From: Tritrichomonas musculus
Lineage: Eukaryota; Parabasalia; Tritrichomonadida; Tritrichomonadidae
NCBI GenBank assembly: GCA_039105265.1
Contig: JAPFFF010000039.1
Location: 806,001-870,000 of the forward strand
Reading direction: 5' to 3'
DNA length: 64,000 bases
The position numbers and the translations under genes were made by a program. The notes under the pieces are model-generated. The model was not told the origin of the DNA and did no database searches. It worked only from the letters and a program-made list of their open reading frames with translations. Shown here piece after piece: positions 40,292-50,901 of this stretch; within the stretch, counting starts at the first letter, position 1, and each line of letters opens with the position of its first letter.

Positions 40292-43200
40292 TTATTTGTA
40301 CTTTGGTGGATAAAAGCGTTTTTTCTTGAAGTGTTCTTTATTTTCTTGCACCCAACTAGTGACACTATGTCTTTTATCGTTATTTTGGGAAGCCACTATA
40401 ATGAATATGCACAGTGCATTCAAGAACTGTGGATCTTTTTCATTTGATGCATTTATTACATCTTGAGAACAATTTTTCGAAACCAAATCGATCAGTTGTT
40501 CAGGATCGTCTTGAACGTGGTTAAACATGAAGTCAGAATGAGGTGTGTAACTTTCCAATTTCTCGTCACTAGCGAACACGTTATCAATAGCGGTATCAAG
40601 CACGTATTGGTAAATCTCTTTGTAGAGATCATGAATGAAATTCAAGATTGGAATCAGTCTTTTATTTTTGATTGGATCACTTTTCTTTTTTTTCAAGATT
40701 AACAAATTCATCATTCCTGAATCAAGTCCGAACAAGAAAGATATTATCATGGTTTTGTAATACTTCATGCAGGTAGTTGCATTTATATCATCAATTCTTT
40801 CCTTGATGTAATTAAGAATAGTGTCATAAATTGATGCATAAATGGGTGAACAAGTTTGAAAGAAATCTGGATTTAAAATGTATTTTGAAGCATTTTTGAC
40901 AAAAACTTGTTTAACAGCTGAATTCTTAATCCAAAGATGTGGCGAAACTGTATCTGTAACGAGATGACTAGTCATTAAAGAAAATAATGTTGGAATTGAA
41001 TTGGTTATGCCTGTGATTTTTGGAACAGGATCCATAACATTTGGTGGCAATTCAATTACATTAGATGAAGCTAATAATGAACTAGAATTATCTGCTGATG
41101 ACAATGAAATTCTTCTATTTTTGTTTTCTTCTGGAAACAAAGAAGGAAACATCTTTTTAACATGAACTAAAAATCCATTCCACATTAATTTCAAATTAAT
41201 GAAATTATTAATTATAACAAAAATATTTCTTGTCGTTATTTTTGGTTCAGTAGTAACATTACTGCTTGATTCACTTTCTCTTCTTTCTTTATCTTTATGT
41301 TTCTCCTTTTTGGGTTTAATATTAGTATTCGTGCTTTCAAGGTCTTCGAGATAATGTTGTAAATCTTCAATTTGCGATTCTTGAATAACTTCAAGTGGAA
41401 AATATGAAAGCATTCGAAATGTCAATGTTTCAATGAAGTTTCGTAGACATGAACCACACAAACTTAAAAACGTATAAACAAATACTTCAATGCTTGGATC
41501 TTCCCAATGAAGGGAATAAATAAATGTGAATGATTGTCGAAAAACTTCAAACATATCTTTAGGTGATGACGATGTTTTCAATTTTTTATCATCAATTTCA
41601 AAAGTGTCAATATTAACTGCTTTTGTGGTCCAAATACTCATTTGTTCACCGATTCGGCTAATCCAATCGAGGACGACATTCAAGAACAATTTGAAAGGTG
41701 AAAATTCATCCGTTCTGATCTCACTTTCAATTATGTCTTTATTAGAAGATTTCATGAAGAAATCATGAAGATCACGATAAGAGAAAATGAATTTGAATAT
41801 GGATTGATCGTCTCCGAATTTTTCTTTCAATATGCAAACAAACAAATTCACTAATAACAAAGTTAATTGACAGAGATCACCTTCAATTTTGTCCCATTGA
41901 ATTGACAAGAACGATGGCAATGAATTATCTTCATTGAACTTTTTCAATTGCTGTGTTCTTTTATTCAAAATGTCAATCGTGTCAGCAAGTGACTTGATTG
42001 AAAATGTGATCGTTGAAGGATCAAATTCAGTGAAATCAATTTCACTATCATTCTTTATTAATGAATCAAAAGCATTGTGCTTACTAGAACTACTTTTGCT
42101 ATTGACAAAGTTGAGAAAACTTCCTAATTCATTTGTCATTTTTTCTGAATTCTTTTCGCCACTTTCAAGATATATCGGCCTCAAATAGCTGGCAATGATG
42201 CGAATGATGCTTTTGTGCGATGATTTGATGAGTTGGTCAACATATGAATCAATCCCTTCTTCTGGAACAATGAATGATAAGAGCATCAAAAGAGGTGCAA
42301 GTCCGTGATTCTGATAAAGACCTGACCTTGAAAGATGCTGAATCAAATAAATAGGAACATTTTCTGCAAGGTACTCATATAGGCTGCCATACAGATCTTC
42401 TTCTATTTTATTCAAAAACATACTTTTTGTTCGCTTTTGGTTGTTGGTCATGCAAACATGGGCAGTAATGAACATTGCTGTGAATGCATTCAGGTATGAT
42501 TCAGCATGGCACCAAGCATTCAATAATTTCTTAGAAATCAGAAGATAAATGGTTGATGCTGGAATTGAATATCTCATTGAAAATTCAATCAAACCGATAT
42601 ACGCTTCTTGAGGTGGATAAATGGACATCGAGGTCTGTGATAACCATTGATTGACCAAATTAGTAGTCAAAAAGTCGAGAAATTGCTTCATTTGAAAATC
42701 ATCTGAAAAACCGCCGTTTCCACTTTTTGAGAGATATACGTTATTTTCCAAAATTTCAGGAACTCCGTCGTCTTTGAATTCATAGAATTTTGAATTGACC
42801 TTAACCGTTCCACACTTTGTAGATAAGGCTGTGTCACCCCTCTTGAATTCAACAATGAAGCCATCGTCACTCTCAATAATCATGCTGGATGACCTTGCTT
42901 TCGGTTTGGCGGTTTTCAGTTTGCTGTTATTGTCAGTTTTCAAAGGGAAAGAAAAAGTGACAAGAGTTCCGATACCATCAGCAGGTACGTTTTTTCGTAT
43001 TGTATCATTGAATTTTTCTTTGACGTAAAGTAAAGAAATATCAACTTTATCGTCACTTTTTGAAAAGGAAGGAAGAACGATCTCAAAAAATGACCCTTCT
43101 TCGTCCTTGTTGATTTCATATGTTTTTTTGCTGTTTTGATACGTTATTTCAATAAATGAGGCATTTGAAAGTCGGGTCCCTTTGAATGCCTTTTCCCAAA

Positions 43201-44134
43201 TAACCGTTAACCGTAAAGCATATATACCGCTTGGGGTTTTTCCACGTGTTAATAATTGTCCAACTTTTTCAATCATAAAGTTTGTCTTTGTTTTCGTGCT
43301 ATTTATGATTTCACCTTTAATTTGACCATAAGGATTAAATTTGTTTTGATTGTCATTTTTTAAGTAGTTTTTATAGTAGATAAGACTCGTGAGTATCGGT
43401 AAGAGCGTGTAATAGTTTTCTCTTTCATTGTCAAGTTTTGTAGTCATTGATTCTTCGGCACCTGATTGCTTAAGAAGTGTTTTTGCTGAATTATTAATAG
43501 AATCTTTGCTAATTCGATTTTTGTGAACAATGGATTTGATAAAACAATCTTGAAAAATTGGTTTGAGTATTTGTAAGTTGGCTCCTTGAACATTTTTGGA
43601 AATTCTTAATATCTCGTTATTTAATCCTGCCATGTTTCCCAATAAAGATAAACTTTTTGTGTGAAGAGTAATATATTTGATAATATCCGATAAAGCTTTT
43701 TGGTCATCATTCATGTCATTCGGTATGGTAGAAATGGAATCAAAAATCTGTTGAACAAACAAGAAATAGGACAGCGGATCAAGATTTTCAGATGATATCT
43801 GATTGAAATTTATAGGCTGGCTTAAATCATTAAATTTTGAAAAATATTCTAAGAGAAATAGAAAATCTGGATTCCTTGAAAACTCCTTCTCAATCAAATC
43901 ACGTCCAAATGTAGAAAAAGTTCCTGATGATTGATCGATAATTTGTCTAATCAAAGAATTTGTGTTATCATTGAATAATACTTTCATTTGATTGTTTGAT
44001 AAATTAATTCTTGTAAAATCAAATTTAGTAACTCCTTCTTTAAGTGCATCAACTTCAGTTATTGATTTTGTAAGTTCTTCAAGATCGCTGCATTCTTTTG
44101 AGAGTTGAATTAAATTAGAAAATTGATCAATCAT
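40292..44134 (-). CDS. Large C2/MUN (Munc13-like) domain protein (1280 aa), tentative
   Basis: No break in 1280 codons. Residues about 298-410 look like a C2-type beta sandwich (SGIYALRLTVIWEKAFKGT; FIEITYQNSKKTYEINKDEE). The region about 825-900 (WTTKAVNIDTFEIDDKKLKT, SSSPKDMFEVFRQSFTFIYS, LHWEDPSIEVFVYTFLSLCG) resembles the MHD1/MUN domain of Munc13 and related fungal and plant proteins, with their HTSSVVDIF-type segment and W-D pair. A charged low-complexity stretch (KPKKEKHKDKERRE) follows, then a helical C-terminus. MUN proteins prime vesicles for SNARE-mediated fusion, so a role in membrane trafficking is the best guess. If wrong, it is a conserved trichomonad helical protein of unknown function. 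Confidence 0.6.
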   Translation of the reverse strand: MIDQFSNLIQLSKECSDLEELTKSITEVDALKEGVTKFDFTRINLSNNQMKVLFNDNTNSLIRQIIDQSSGTFSTFGRDLIEKEFSRNPDFLFLLEYFSKFNDLSQPINFNQISSENLDPLSYFLFVQQIFDSISTIPNDMNDDQKALSDIIKYITLHTKSLSLLGNMAGLNNEILRISKNVQGANLQILKPIFQDCFIKSIVHKNRISKDSINNSAKTLLKQSGAEESMTTKLDNERENYYTLLPILTSLIYYKNYLKNDNQNKFNPYGQIKGEIINSTKTKTNFMIEKVGQLLTRGKTPSGIYALRLTVIWEKAFKGTRLSNASFIEITYQNSKKTYEINKDEEGSFFEIVLPSFSKSDDKVDISLLYVKEKFNDTIRKNVPADGIGTLVTFSFPLKTDNNSKLKTAKPKARSSSMIIESDDGFIVEFKRGDTALSTKCGTVKVNSKFYEFKDDGVPEILENNVYLSKSGNGGFSDDFQMKQFLDFLTTNLVNQWLSQTSMSIYPPQEAYIGLIEFSMRYSIPASTIYLLISKKLLNAWCHAESYLNAFTAMFITAHVCMTNNQKRTKSMFLNKIEEDLYGSLYEYLAENVPIYLIQHLSRSGLYQNHGLAPLLMLLSFIVPEEGIDSYVDQLIKSSHKSIIRIIASYLRPIYLESGEKNSEKMTNELGSFLNFVNSKSSSSKHNAFDSLIKNDSEIDFTEFDPSTITFSIKSLADTIDILNKRTQQLKKFNEDNSLPSFLSIQWDKIEGDLCQLTLLLVNLFVCILKEKFGDDQSIFKFIFSYRDLHDFFMKSSNKDIIESEIRTDEFSPFKLFLNVVLDWISRIGEQMSIWTTKAVNIDTFEIDDKKLKTSSSPKDMFEVFRQSFTFIYSLHWEDPSIEVFVYTFLSLCGSCLRNFIETLTFRMLSYFPLEVIQESQIEDLQHYLEDLESTNTNIKPKKEKHKDKERRESESSSNVTTEPKITTRNIFVIINNFINLKLMWNGFLVHVKKMFPSLFPEENKNRRISLSSADNSSSLLASSNVIELPPNVMDPVPKITGITNSIPTLFSLMTSHLVTDTVSPHLWIKNSAVKQVFVKNASKYILNPDFFQTCSPIYASIYDTILNYIKERIDDINATTCMKYYKTMIISFLFGLDSGMMNLLILKKKKSDPIKNKRLIPILNFIHDLYKEIYQYVLDTAIDNVFASDEKLESYTPHSDFMFNHVQDDPEQLIDLVSKNCSQDVINASNEKDPQFLNALCIFIIVASQNNDKRHSVTSWVQENKEHFKKKRFYPPKYK

Positions 44135-44919
44135 CTTACTTGAATAAAAAAATTAATAAATTCTTTCAAATTTTAATTTTATTTTTTCAAATATTTAAAT
44201 ACAACAATTGAACATTTAAAATTTTGAATGATTATAAAAATATGTCCATTTTAATTGTAAAATTTGTAATAATATAAAAATTGGAGCAATCATTTAAATG
44301 TAACATTTATAACCAAACTTTTTGTTAATTTCACGATCATATTCAATTTTTGAATGAAAACTCAAATTTTCTATTTTCCTTTGAAAGTCTAAAATATTTT
44401 TTGATGGTTCAAAACACCAAATTGATTTAAGGAAGTAAAATTTGATGTTTTTCAAAATAAAAGAAGATTTTAATTTCTGAGAATTATATCAATTATATCA
44501 GAAAATATTTCTGAATTTATAAAAAATTTATATTGTATAAAATAAAATTATCCTAATATTATTTAAGTTTAATTAAAAATTAATTTAAATTATAAAATAT
44601 ATGATTTGTCTTATATATCAAAATGCATTAAATTTTCCTGTATAATTAATTGCTGCATTAATTCAACTTAACCAGAGATATAACAAAACAATATTTTACA
44701 ATCAAAGGAAAGTTAATGGATTATACTAATAATTTTTTTTCCATTAAACATCACGAATCAAACAAAAAAGATTGTCATGGCTTTCAGAATGAAGACACGA
44801 TTCTTTACAGAAAACCAAATCATTGCATCAAGATTTCAAGAAAATATCAAAATAAGAAAATATCAAAATAACTATAATCTTCATAATTCTGCAAATTGTA
44901 GTGAGAAAACAAAAAAAAC
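44135..44919. other. AT-rich 5' flank, no gene seen
   Basis: Upstream region of the MUN-like gene (-). A 64-codon chance frame near 44777 has no family features and ends inside the next element. Nothing else recognised. Confidence 0.45.
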
Positions 44920-45397
44920 TAGGGTGGCACTGGGTGGGCCAAAATTAAGAAAATGGGTCAAAAAGAAGTAAACATTTGGGTCACCATTTATCCTCTCAAT
45001 TATTTGAATTGAATACGATTAAATAAGGTCAAATAATTGCTTTTTTTTTTTTTTTTTTTTTTTTTAGTTTGCGAAAATCCTTACGTGCGAGCATGCGGAG
45101 AAAAAAAATTAAAAATATTGATCGGCATGGTTAATTATTCTACCATAAAAAAAAGTTATTTGTTGAATATAAAAAAAAACTGAAAATTTTGAAATAATTT
45201 TTTATCTGCTCTCTTTCAATAAAATCTGAATTTCAAAAGCATAAAAATTTAGTTTTTTTTCAATTTTTAAAAAATTATACATAAAAAGTTTATTATTTTT
45301 TTAAAAAAAAATTAATTCAAAAAGATTAATATCATATATTTTTAATAGTGGAAATGCTATACTCAAAAAGTTGCAAAAGAGAATCAAAAATAAATTA

Positions 45398-45438
45398 TTA
45401 AGTAGCTTTTTGAGGCTTCGCCTCAAAAAGCTACTTAA
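45398..45438. repeat. Perfect 19-bp-stem hairpin with CTTTTTGAGGC core
   Basis: TTAAGTAGCTTTTTGAGGC, loop TTC, then its exact complement. The core (CTTTTTGAG facing CTCAAAAAG over a three-base loop) matches the three hairpins at 5.3-5.6 kb, 40 kb away. Confidence 0.85.
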
Positions 45439-45569
45439 TCATTTATTAAATAAAATTTAATTTTATCTTGTATAAAAAAGCATGAATTCATAATATTCAA
45501 CAAGGAAATGATGTTTATCATAATTATATATATCAGTTATTATTATATACTATGTAAACAAATAAATAA

Positions 45570-45694
45570 AATTTGGCCCATTTTGGCCCAATTATAAATG
45601 GATGGGTCAACCAAATATCGTCTGAAATCTTCAGAAAATTATCCCAAAAATTTTGGGCTAAAATGGGCCAAGTTGGGCCAAAATGGGCCAAATT
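45570..45694. repeat. Nested 22-bp perfect inverted repeat
   Basis: Arms 45570-45591 and 45673-45694 are exact complements containing TTTGGCCCATTTTGGCCC and its mirror. It lies inside the larger element and reuses the same GGGCCA word as that element's ends. Confidence 0.75.
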
Positions 45695-46390
45695 TTTTTT
45701 TTTAAGCATATATATAAATTATTAATAATGTATACCTATATTTATAATATACATTACTATATTGTTTAATATCATAACTTTAAAGCTTTTTATATAAGAT
45801 ATATTTATTTTTTTAATTATTAATTTTTGTGAAAATAAAAATTATTCTCTATGAAAAGTAAAAGACAATTTGAATGAAAATTTTTATTTTAAAAGATAAA
45901 TTTATCTCTTCCATTCTATGTAAATCATTAATTTTTTCATATATATTTAAATAAATAATCTGATAGCGATTTGTAAATTGATAATTTATAACTTTATATA
46001 TAGAATCAAAACAATTTGAATTGGCCCACGTTGTGACACATTAAACCCACATTTTGGCCCACATTTTTTAAAAAATGCACATTTGGGCAAATTTGACCAC
46101 CCTAAAAAAAACTTAAAAGATGATTATAAAATGCTGTTAAGAAAACAAAAAAAAATAAAAAAAAAAAAAAAAAAAAAAAAAAGAGCACTGTAAGAAAAAA
46201 TATAAACCATTCAAAATTGTGAGAAGTGCGAAAAATACTTTATCATATTTTATTAATAATAAAAATAATTTTTAAATTGAAGCATAAATCTACAGTTTTA
46301 ATATCTGTTTGATCTTTCTGTTTAATATTGAGATATATATATTTTAAAATTTATGCAAATTTTTTTTCTGAAAAAGTTGATATTTTTATT

Positions 46391-47033
46391 CAAAAAATAT
46401 CTGTTTTATTAAAATGATTTATAAATCGATAATTATGAATACGATTATTATGAAATTATAATAAAATAATTATATCATGTTGATGAATAAGTGTGCAAAA
46501 TATTATAAGAAAATTGGCGCTACGTTTTTAGAAAAAGTCATCTTAATTTAAAATGATTGTATAATATTCGTTCAAACCAATATAAATGATTATTTTAATT
46601 AGACACAAAATGGTGGCACTTAAATGTATATATATGCATGAGAATTGAAACAATTAACACAAAATTGTTTTATATATTCATATCAAAAATGATATTTTTT
46701 TAGAGACATTTAAATTACGTTGAAATATAAAATAAATATGATAATAACTAATATGACCATATTATCATTGCGTTTTTTTTATAAATTAGCTAAAGAATTA
46801 TAAAAAAAAACAATTATATTCAATTATTAATCGTTAATCAGAATAATTTATCCTCAACCAATAGAACTCTATCAATTTATAATGTTATTTTTCTAAAAAC
46901 GTAGCGCCAATTTTCTTATAATATTTTGCACACTTATTCATCAACATGATATAATTATTTTATTATAATTTCATAATAATCGTATTCATAATTATCGAAT
47001 TATAAATCATTTTAATAAAACTGATATTTTGTG
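46391..47033. mobile_element. Foldback element with about 146-bp inverted arms
   Basis: Arm 46391-46536 and arm 46888-47033 are near-identical reverse complements with only a few mismatches seen. They include ATTGGCGCTACGTTTTTAG on the left and its complement on the right. The 350-bp centre is unique and non-coding. Total 643 bp. Long arms relative to length mark it as a foldback/MITE-type element. No clear target duplication was found. Confidence 0.8.
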
Positions 47034-47427
47034 AGTTTATTATTTTTTGCTATTCAATTATCTACTCTAATTATCTTTGAAATTATCCTTAATATAAATT
47101 CAAAAGAGCATTCATTTCCTATTTATTTTGCTGTTTTCATTTTGGAATAATATTTAATTTACAAAAATATTCGATATAATAATATTGAATGGGAGAAATC
47201 CAGAAATAAAAGATTGAATTGTTGAAAGAAAAATAAAAGTTTTTATTATTATTTCTGTGGTTTTTTTTTTTTTTTTTTTCTTTGAAATGGCAATTGACTT
47301 TTACAGAAAAATTTAAAAAACCAAAAAAAAATTGAACCTATAAATGGCGTGTAAAGTAACTTTTCATATGATAATTCAAAATTAAAAGATATTTGAATGA
47401 TTGATTTTCACAGAAAAAATTGATAAA
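47034..47427. other. Upstream region of tandem pseudokinase gene
   Basis: AT-rich, with 19 T at 47261-47279. AACTTTTCATATGATAATT at 47358 resembles the candidate element seen before other genes, about 70 bp from the start. Confidence 0.35.
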
Positions 47428-50400
47428 ATGAAGCCCAAAGCAGATTCTAAGATCAGCATGACAATAATTCAAAACAAAATAAGTGAAATAGTTAAGAAAT
47501 CAAAGAAAACATATGCTTTTAATCAAAAGTTTCAAAGTGTTTCCTATTATCTTAATAAAAATTTATTCGAGCTTCAATCAATGCCAGAAGACAAAAAAGA
47601 AAAAATAGATCAAGATATATTAAATAAGCTATCAAAAAAACTAGATAAATATTCAAAAATGATCAACAAGATAAAAGATCAAAAAAAATTTTTAGCGTTT
47701 TGTTTTAGCGAACGACCAATTGAACAATTTTTAAATAAAATTGATAAATGCATGAGCGAAATTATTAAATTATTAAAAGAGATTGGTTTAGAATCTACGG
47801 GATTTCGTCAACCTCATAATTATGATGACTATACAAATATTTCAGATCTTTTAATTGAGCTTCAACAAACTATTCAAAGGAGAAGAAAAGAAGTTGATAT
47901 AAGCATTAAACAAAACCATGAAAAACTAGTTCAATATGATTCTGCCAAAGACATTGACACGGATAATCGTGAAGCCCTAGATAAAATCCCTGAGTATAAA
48001 ATCGATAAAAAAAATCTCAGTTTTACACCGAAGGTAATTTACTATAATGATGTTTTTCAATATTTCAATGGATTTTTCACAAACCCAGAAGATTCAGAAA
48101 GACAAAAAGTTACAGTATTGCAATTGGAACCCTTATACAAAAACAAGTATAAACGTCTATTAGATGTTTTAGTCAAGATTGATCATCCATATGTTGAAAA
48201 ATTCATCGGCTCTTTTATAGAAGATGATGGAACTGTATTTATTGTCACCAACCGATCTGGTAAAAACCTTAAAAAATTCCTTCAAGACGAGCAAAAGAAA
48301 GCCGAAAAAGACATAAATTACCAAAAAACGGATCGGACCATTTTAGCATTCAAAATTGCTGAAGCCATGTTATATCTTCATTCACGTAACGTCATTCACA
48401 GGAATCTTACAGAAGAGAACATTTTCATCCAAGAAATAGATGAAAATGGTTACAAAGAAGTGAATCCAATGATCTGCGGTTTTAGGGATTCACGATTTTT
48501 GCCAGTTAATCCTACTTCATATTGTCAATCAACTAAAGACTTGGCCAAAATTATAGATTTCTCTGCACCTGAACTGTCTGATCCTTTTTATAATGAAAAG
48601 ATTGACGTCTTTGCATTCAGTGGTATCCTTTACAAGCTCATTACAAACGAGAGTCCAAAAGACAAAATAACGAAGGATTCTGCTTATTTTAATGATCAAG
48701 ATTGGCGGACACAATGGCTGAAGGGTCTTCCTAAAAATATCCAAAATCTTGTCAATTCATGTTGGGAACAAAATCCTAAAAAACGGTTTTCATTTCACCA
48801 AATAATTACGACAATGATTAAAGATAGTCAAAATAGACCAATCATCTTTCCTTGTGACATAAAGAATCTAAAATCAATTAAAGAGTTCTACAAAACAAGA
48901 TCAATATCAAATCCAGCATCTATCACGATAATTGATTCATTCGAGAACATTAAAAAAGATATCGCTTTCGCTTATCAATATCGATTTGAAATCCTTAAAA
49001 TTAGACCAATCATTCACAGTTACCAGTCTGTCTTTAGGTCCAAGTATGAAAACAAAGACCAGCTTTCAGAAGAAGAAGACAATATCATGAAAGATTTAAA
49101 AGATTCAATTGATAAATTGTCAAATACATTGAAAAAGTCGGATTATGAAAATTGGCAAGAATTCAAAAAGCAGAAATTTGACCAAATGACGATAGACATT
49201 CAAGATCAAATGATATCAATTTATAAAAATATGGAAAGTCTTGGTTTTGAAGAACTTAAACAATACAAGGTTGAAGTTGATGATTTGGTGTTTGATTATC
49301 GTGAACTGATGAATTTTTATAGCAACGATCCTGGTTCTGAAAAGAAAGTCTCTGAAATAGAGGAGTATTTCAGAAGCAATTGGGATAAAAAAATGACATC
49401 CAAAGTATTGAATAGAAGACTTACTGATTTATTTGCTCCTTTTCATAGTTTCAAGATTGAGCGTGAAGAAATTAAAATAGGTTCTAAAAAAGTTGAATCT
49501 GAATTTTCAGAAGTTTACAAAGGCACGTTTACAAGATATGAGGAAGTTAAACCAGTTGCCATTAAAATCATTAAAGAAGAACACTTCAAACATGAGAATG
49601 AATTGACCTTTTTAAGAAGAGAAATGGGTTACTTGGTCAAATTACGACACAAAAATATACCTAAATTTTACGGTTTCTCATTCACTGAAAAATTAGAAAA
49701 TGAAAAATATAATAACGATGTTTGGCTCATTTCAGAATGGGTTCCTCACGGTACCCTAAGAGAAATGCTTGATATAGCTTTTGGAAAGTCCAAAGATAAT
49801 ACTTCAGATGACAAAACTTCAGAGGATGATGTAATGTATAATGAATTAAATGCAAACGACAGAGCTAAGATAGCATATCAAATAGCAGAAGCGATGCAAT
49901 ACATTCATTCACAAAATATAATTTATTTGAATTTGAAATCAAGCAATATTTTGTTGGATGGCATCACTCCCAAAATCATCGATTTCGGATCAGCTCGCCC
50001 TTACAATGACGCCCTTGAAATAACCAGAACTAAGTCAGGTCAAATATATTATATGTCACCTGAAGTGCAAAGCGGTGAAAACTGTGGAAAGCATTCTGAC
50101 ATTTATTCTTATTCAATGCTGCTCTGGGAAATGGCAACTGGAAAGGTTCCTCTTTCTGGCCTAGATGAAGATACAATTCATTACAAAATTGAAATTGGAG
50201 TGGAACTCGATATGGCCGAACTAGATAAGGACGAACTAGGTGATAACCATTCCTTGAAAAATATAATCACAAAGGGAACAAGCAATTCGCCTAGTGATAG
50301 ATTTAAGAGCTTCGATTCAATTTTATCTCTATTCAAAGAGGAAAGAGTAACTTTCCCTGGCGGTAACTCTGAAGATTTTGATTTGATTAATTTTTATGAT

Positions 50401-50490
50401 AATATTCTTCCAAAACCCGAAGCTCCCGTTGTCAAGAGTGACGATGAAGATGTGGTGCAAGTCACTGTTGTCTATGAATCCAAGGAATAA
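47428..50490 (+). CDS. Tandem pseudokinase (1020 aa)
   Basis: Starts at the first in-frame ATG (MKPKADSKISM). Residues 1-180 are charged and helical. The first kinase-like domain (about 200-475) has HRNLTEEN at 324-331 (catalytic Asp is Asn326) and GFRD at 351-354 in the DFG position; its C-lobe is recognisable (APELSDPFYNEKIDVFAFSG). A helical linker follows. The second domain (about 680-975) has a glycine loop SEFSEVYKG, VAIKIIKEE lysine, YLNLKSSN at 833-840 (catalytic Asp is Asn835) and an intact DFG at 852-854, with MSPEVQ following. Both catalytic aspartates are asparagine, so neither is expected to phosphorylate in the usual way. Layout recalls kinase/pseudokinase pairs such as JAK, but here both members are altered. 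Complete gene. Confidence 0.85.
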   Translation: MKPKADSKISMTIIQNKISEIVKKSKKTYAFNQKFQSVSYYLNKNLFELQSMPEDKKEKIDQDILNKLSKKLDKYSKMINKIKDQKKFLAFCFSERPIEQFLNKIDKCMSEIIKLLKEIGLESTGFRQPHNYDDYTNISDLLIELQQTIQRRRKEVDISIKQNHEKLVQYDSAKDIDTDNREALDKIPEYKIDKKNLSFTPKVIYYNDVFQYFNGFFTNPEDSERQKVTVLQLEPLYKNKYKRLLDVLVKIDHPYVEKFIGSFIEDDGTVFIVTNRSGKNLKKFLQDEQKKAEKDINYQKTDRTILAFKIAEAMLYLHSRNVIHRNLTEENIFIQEIDENGYKEVNPMICGFRDSRFLPVNPTSYCQSTKDLAKIIDFSAPELSDPFYNEKIDVFAFSGILYKLITNESPKDKITKDSAYFNDQDWRTQWLKGLPKNIQNLVNSCWEQNPKKRFSFHQIITTMIKDSQNRPIIFPCDIKNLKSIKEFYKTRSISNPASITIIDSFENIKKDIAFAYQYRFEILKIRPIIHSYQSVFRSKYENKDQLSEEEDNIMKDLKDSIDKLSNTLKKSDYENWQEFKKQKFDQMTIDIQDQMISIYKNMESLGFEELKQYKVEVDDLVFDYRELMNFYSNDPGSEKKVSEIEEYFRSNWDKKMTSKVLNRRLTDLFAPFHSFKIEREEIKIGSKKVESEFSEVYKGTFTRYEEVKPVAIKIIKEEHFKHENELTFLRREMGYLVKLRHKNIPKFYGFSFTEKLENEKYNNDVWLISEWVPHGTLREMLDIAFGKSKDNTSDDKTSEDDVMYNELNANDRAKIAYQIAEAMQYIHSQNIIYLNLKSSNILLDGITPKIIDFGSARPYNDALEITRTKSGQIYYMSPEVQSGENCGKHSDIYSYSMLLWEMATGKVPLSGLDEDTIHYKIEIGVELDMAELDKDELGDNHSLKNIITKGTSNSPSDRFKSFDSILSLFKEERVTFPGGNSEDFDLINFYDNILPKPEAPVVKSDDEDVVQVTVVYESKE

Positions 50491-50589
50491 TGAATCTCAT
50501 CAATTATTCACTTTTCATCATATTGAAACTGTAACAGTTTTATTAATAAAAATATATTTCACTTAATTATAAATGAACTTTTAATAATA

Positions 50590-50901
50590 GACCTTTTTAT
50601 AAAAAAAAATTTTTTTTTGCGATAAAGTATACTTTTTAGCGATAATGTCTACTTTTTCATTAAAAGAAAACTTTTTCACTTAAACAAATGAATCTATATA
50701 TCTTAAAAATAAACTGATAAAACACAATTTATAACAACTAAAATATATTATATGCTTGTCTAGAATCATATAACATTGGTTTTAAATAATAATTCTATTT
50801 GCTTTGCGATTTTGTGAAAAAGTTCATTTTTATGAAAAAGTGATCATTATCGCTAAAAAGTATACTTTATCGCAAAAAAAATTTCTTTTTATAAAAATGT
50901 C
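50590..50901. mobile_element. MITE with about 90-bp inverted ends, TA flanks
   Basis: Left and right ends share TTTTTATAAAAA, GCGATAAAGTATACTTTTTA and ACTTTTTCAT words in inverted order over roughly 90 bp with several mismatches. TA at 50588-50589 and 50902-50903. 312 bp, non-coding. Lies just 3' of the pseudokinase gene, so its transcript may read into it. Confidence 0.75.

Larger units (their letters stand above)
44922..46102. mobile_element. Inverted-repeat element with GGGTGG ends and GGGCCA words
   Basis: Left end GGGTGGCACTGGGTGGGCCA and right end CCACCC are set between TA dinucleotides (44920-44921; 46103-46104). The imperfect complementarity continues with TGGGCCAAAATG-type words on both sides. 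The 1.18-kb interior is non-coding and holds a poly(T) tract (45041-45065), a 19-bp-stem hairpin (45398-45438) and a nested inverted repeat (45570-45694). The GGGCCA/TGGCCC words stand out in this AT-rich DNA. Probably a non-autonomous DNA transposon with other repeats nested inside. Confidence 0.6.

Noticed and set aside
46391-47033. Large virus-like DNA element (Polinton type), because trichomonads carry many
   Set aside because: The element is only 0.64 kb and has no coding sequence; it is a foldback/MITE-type repeat.
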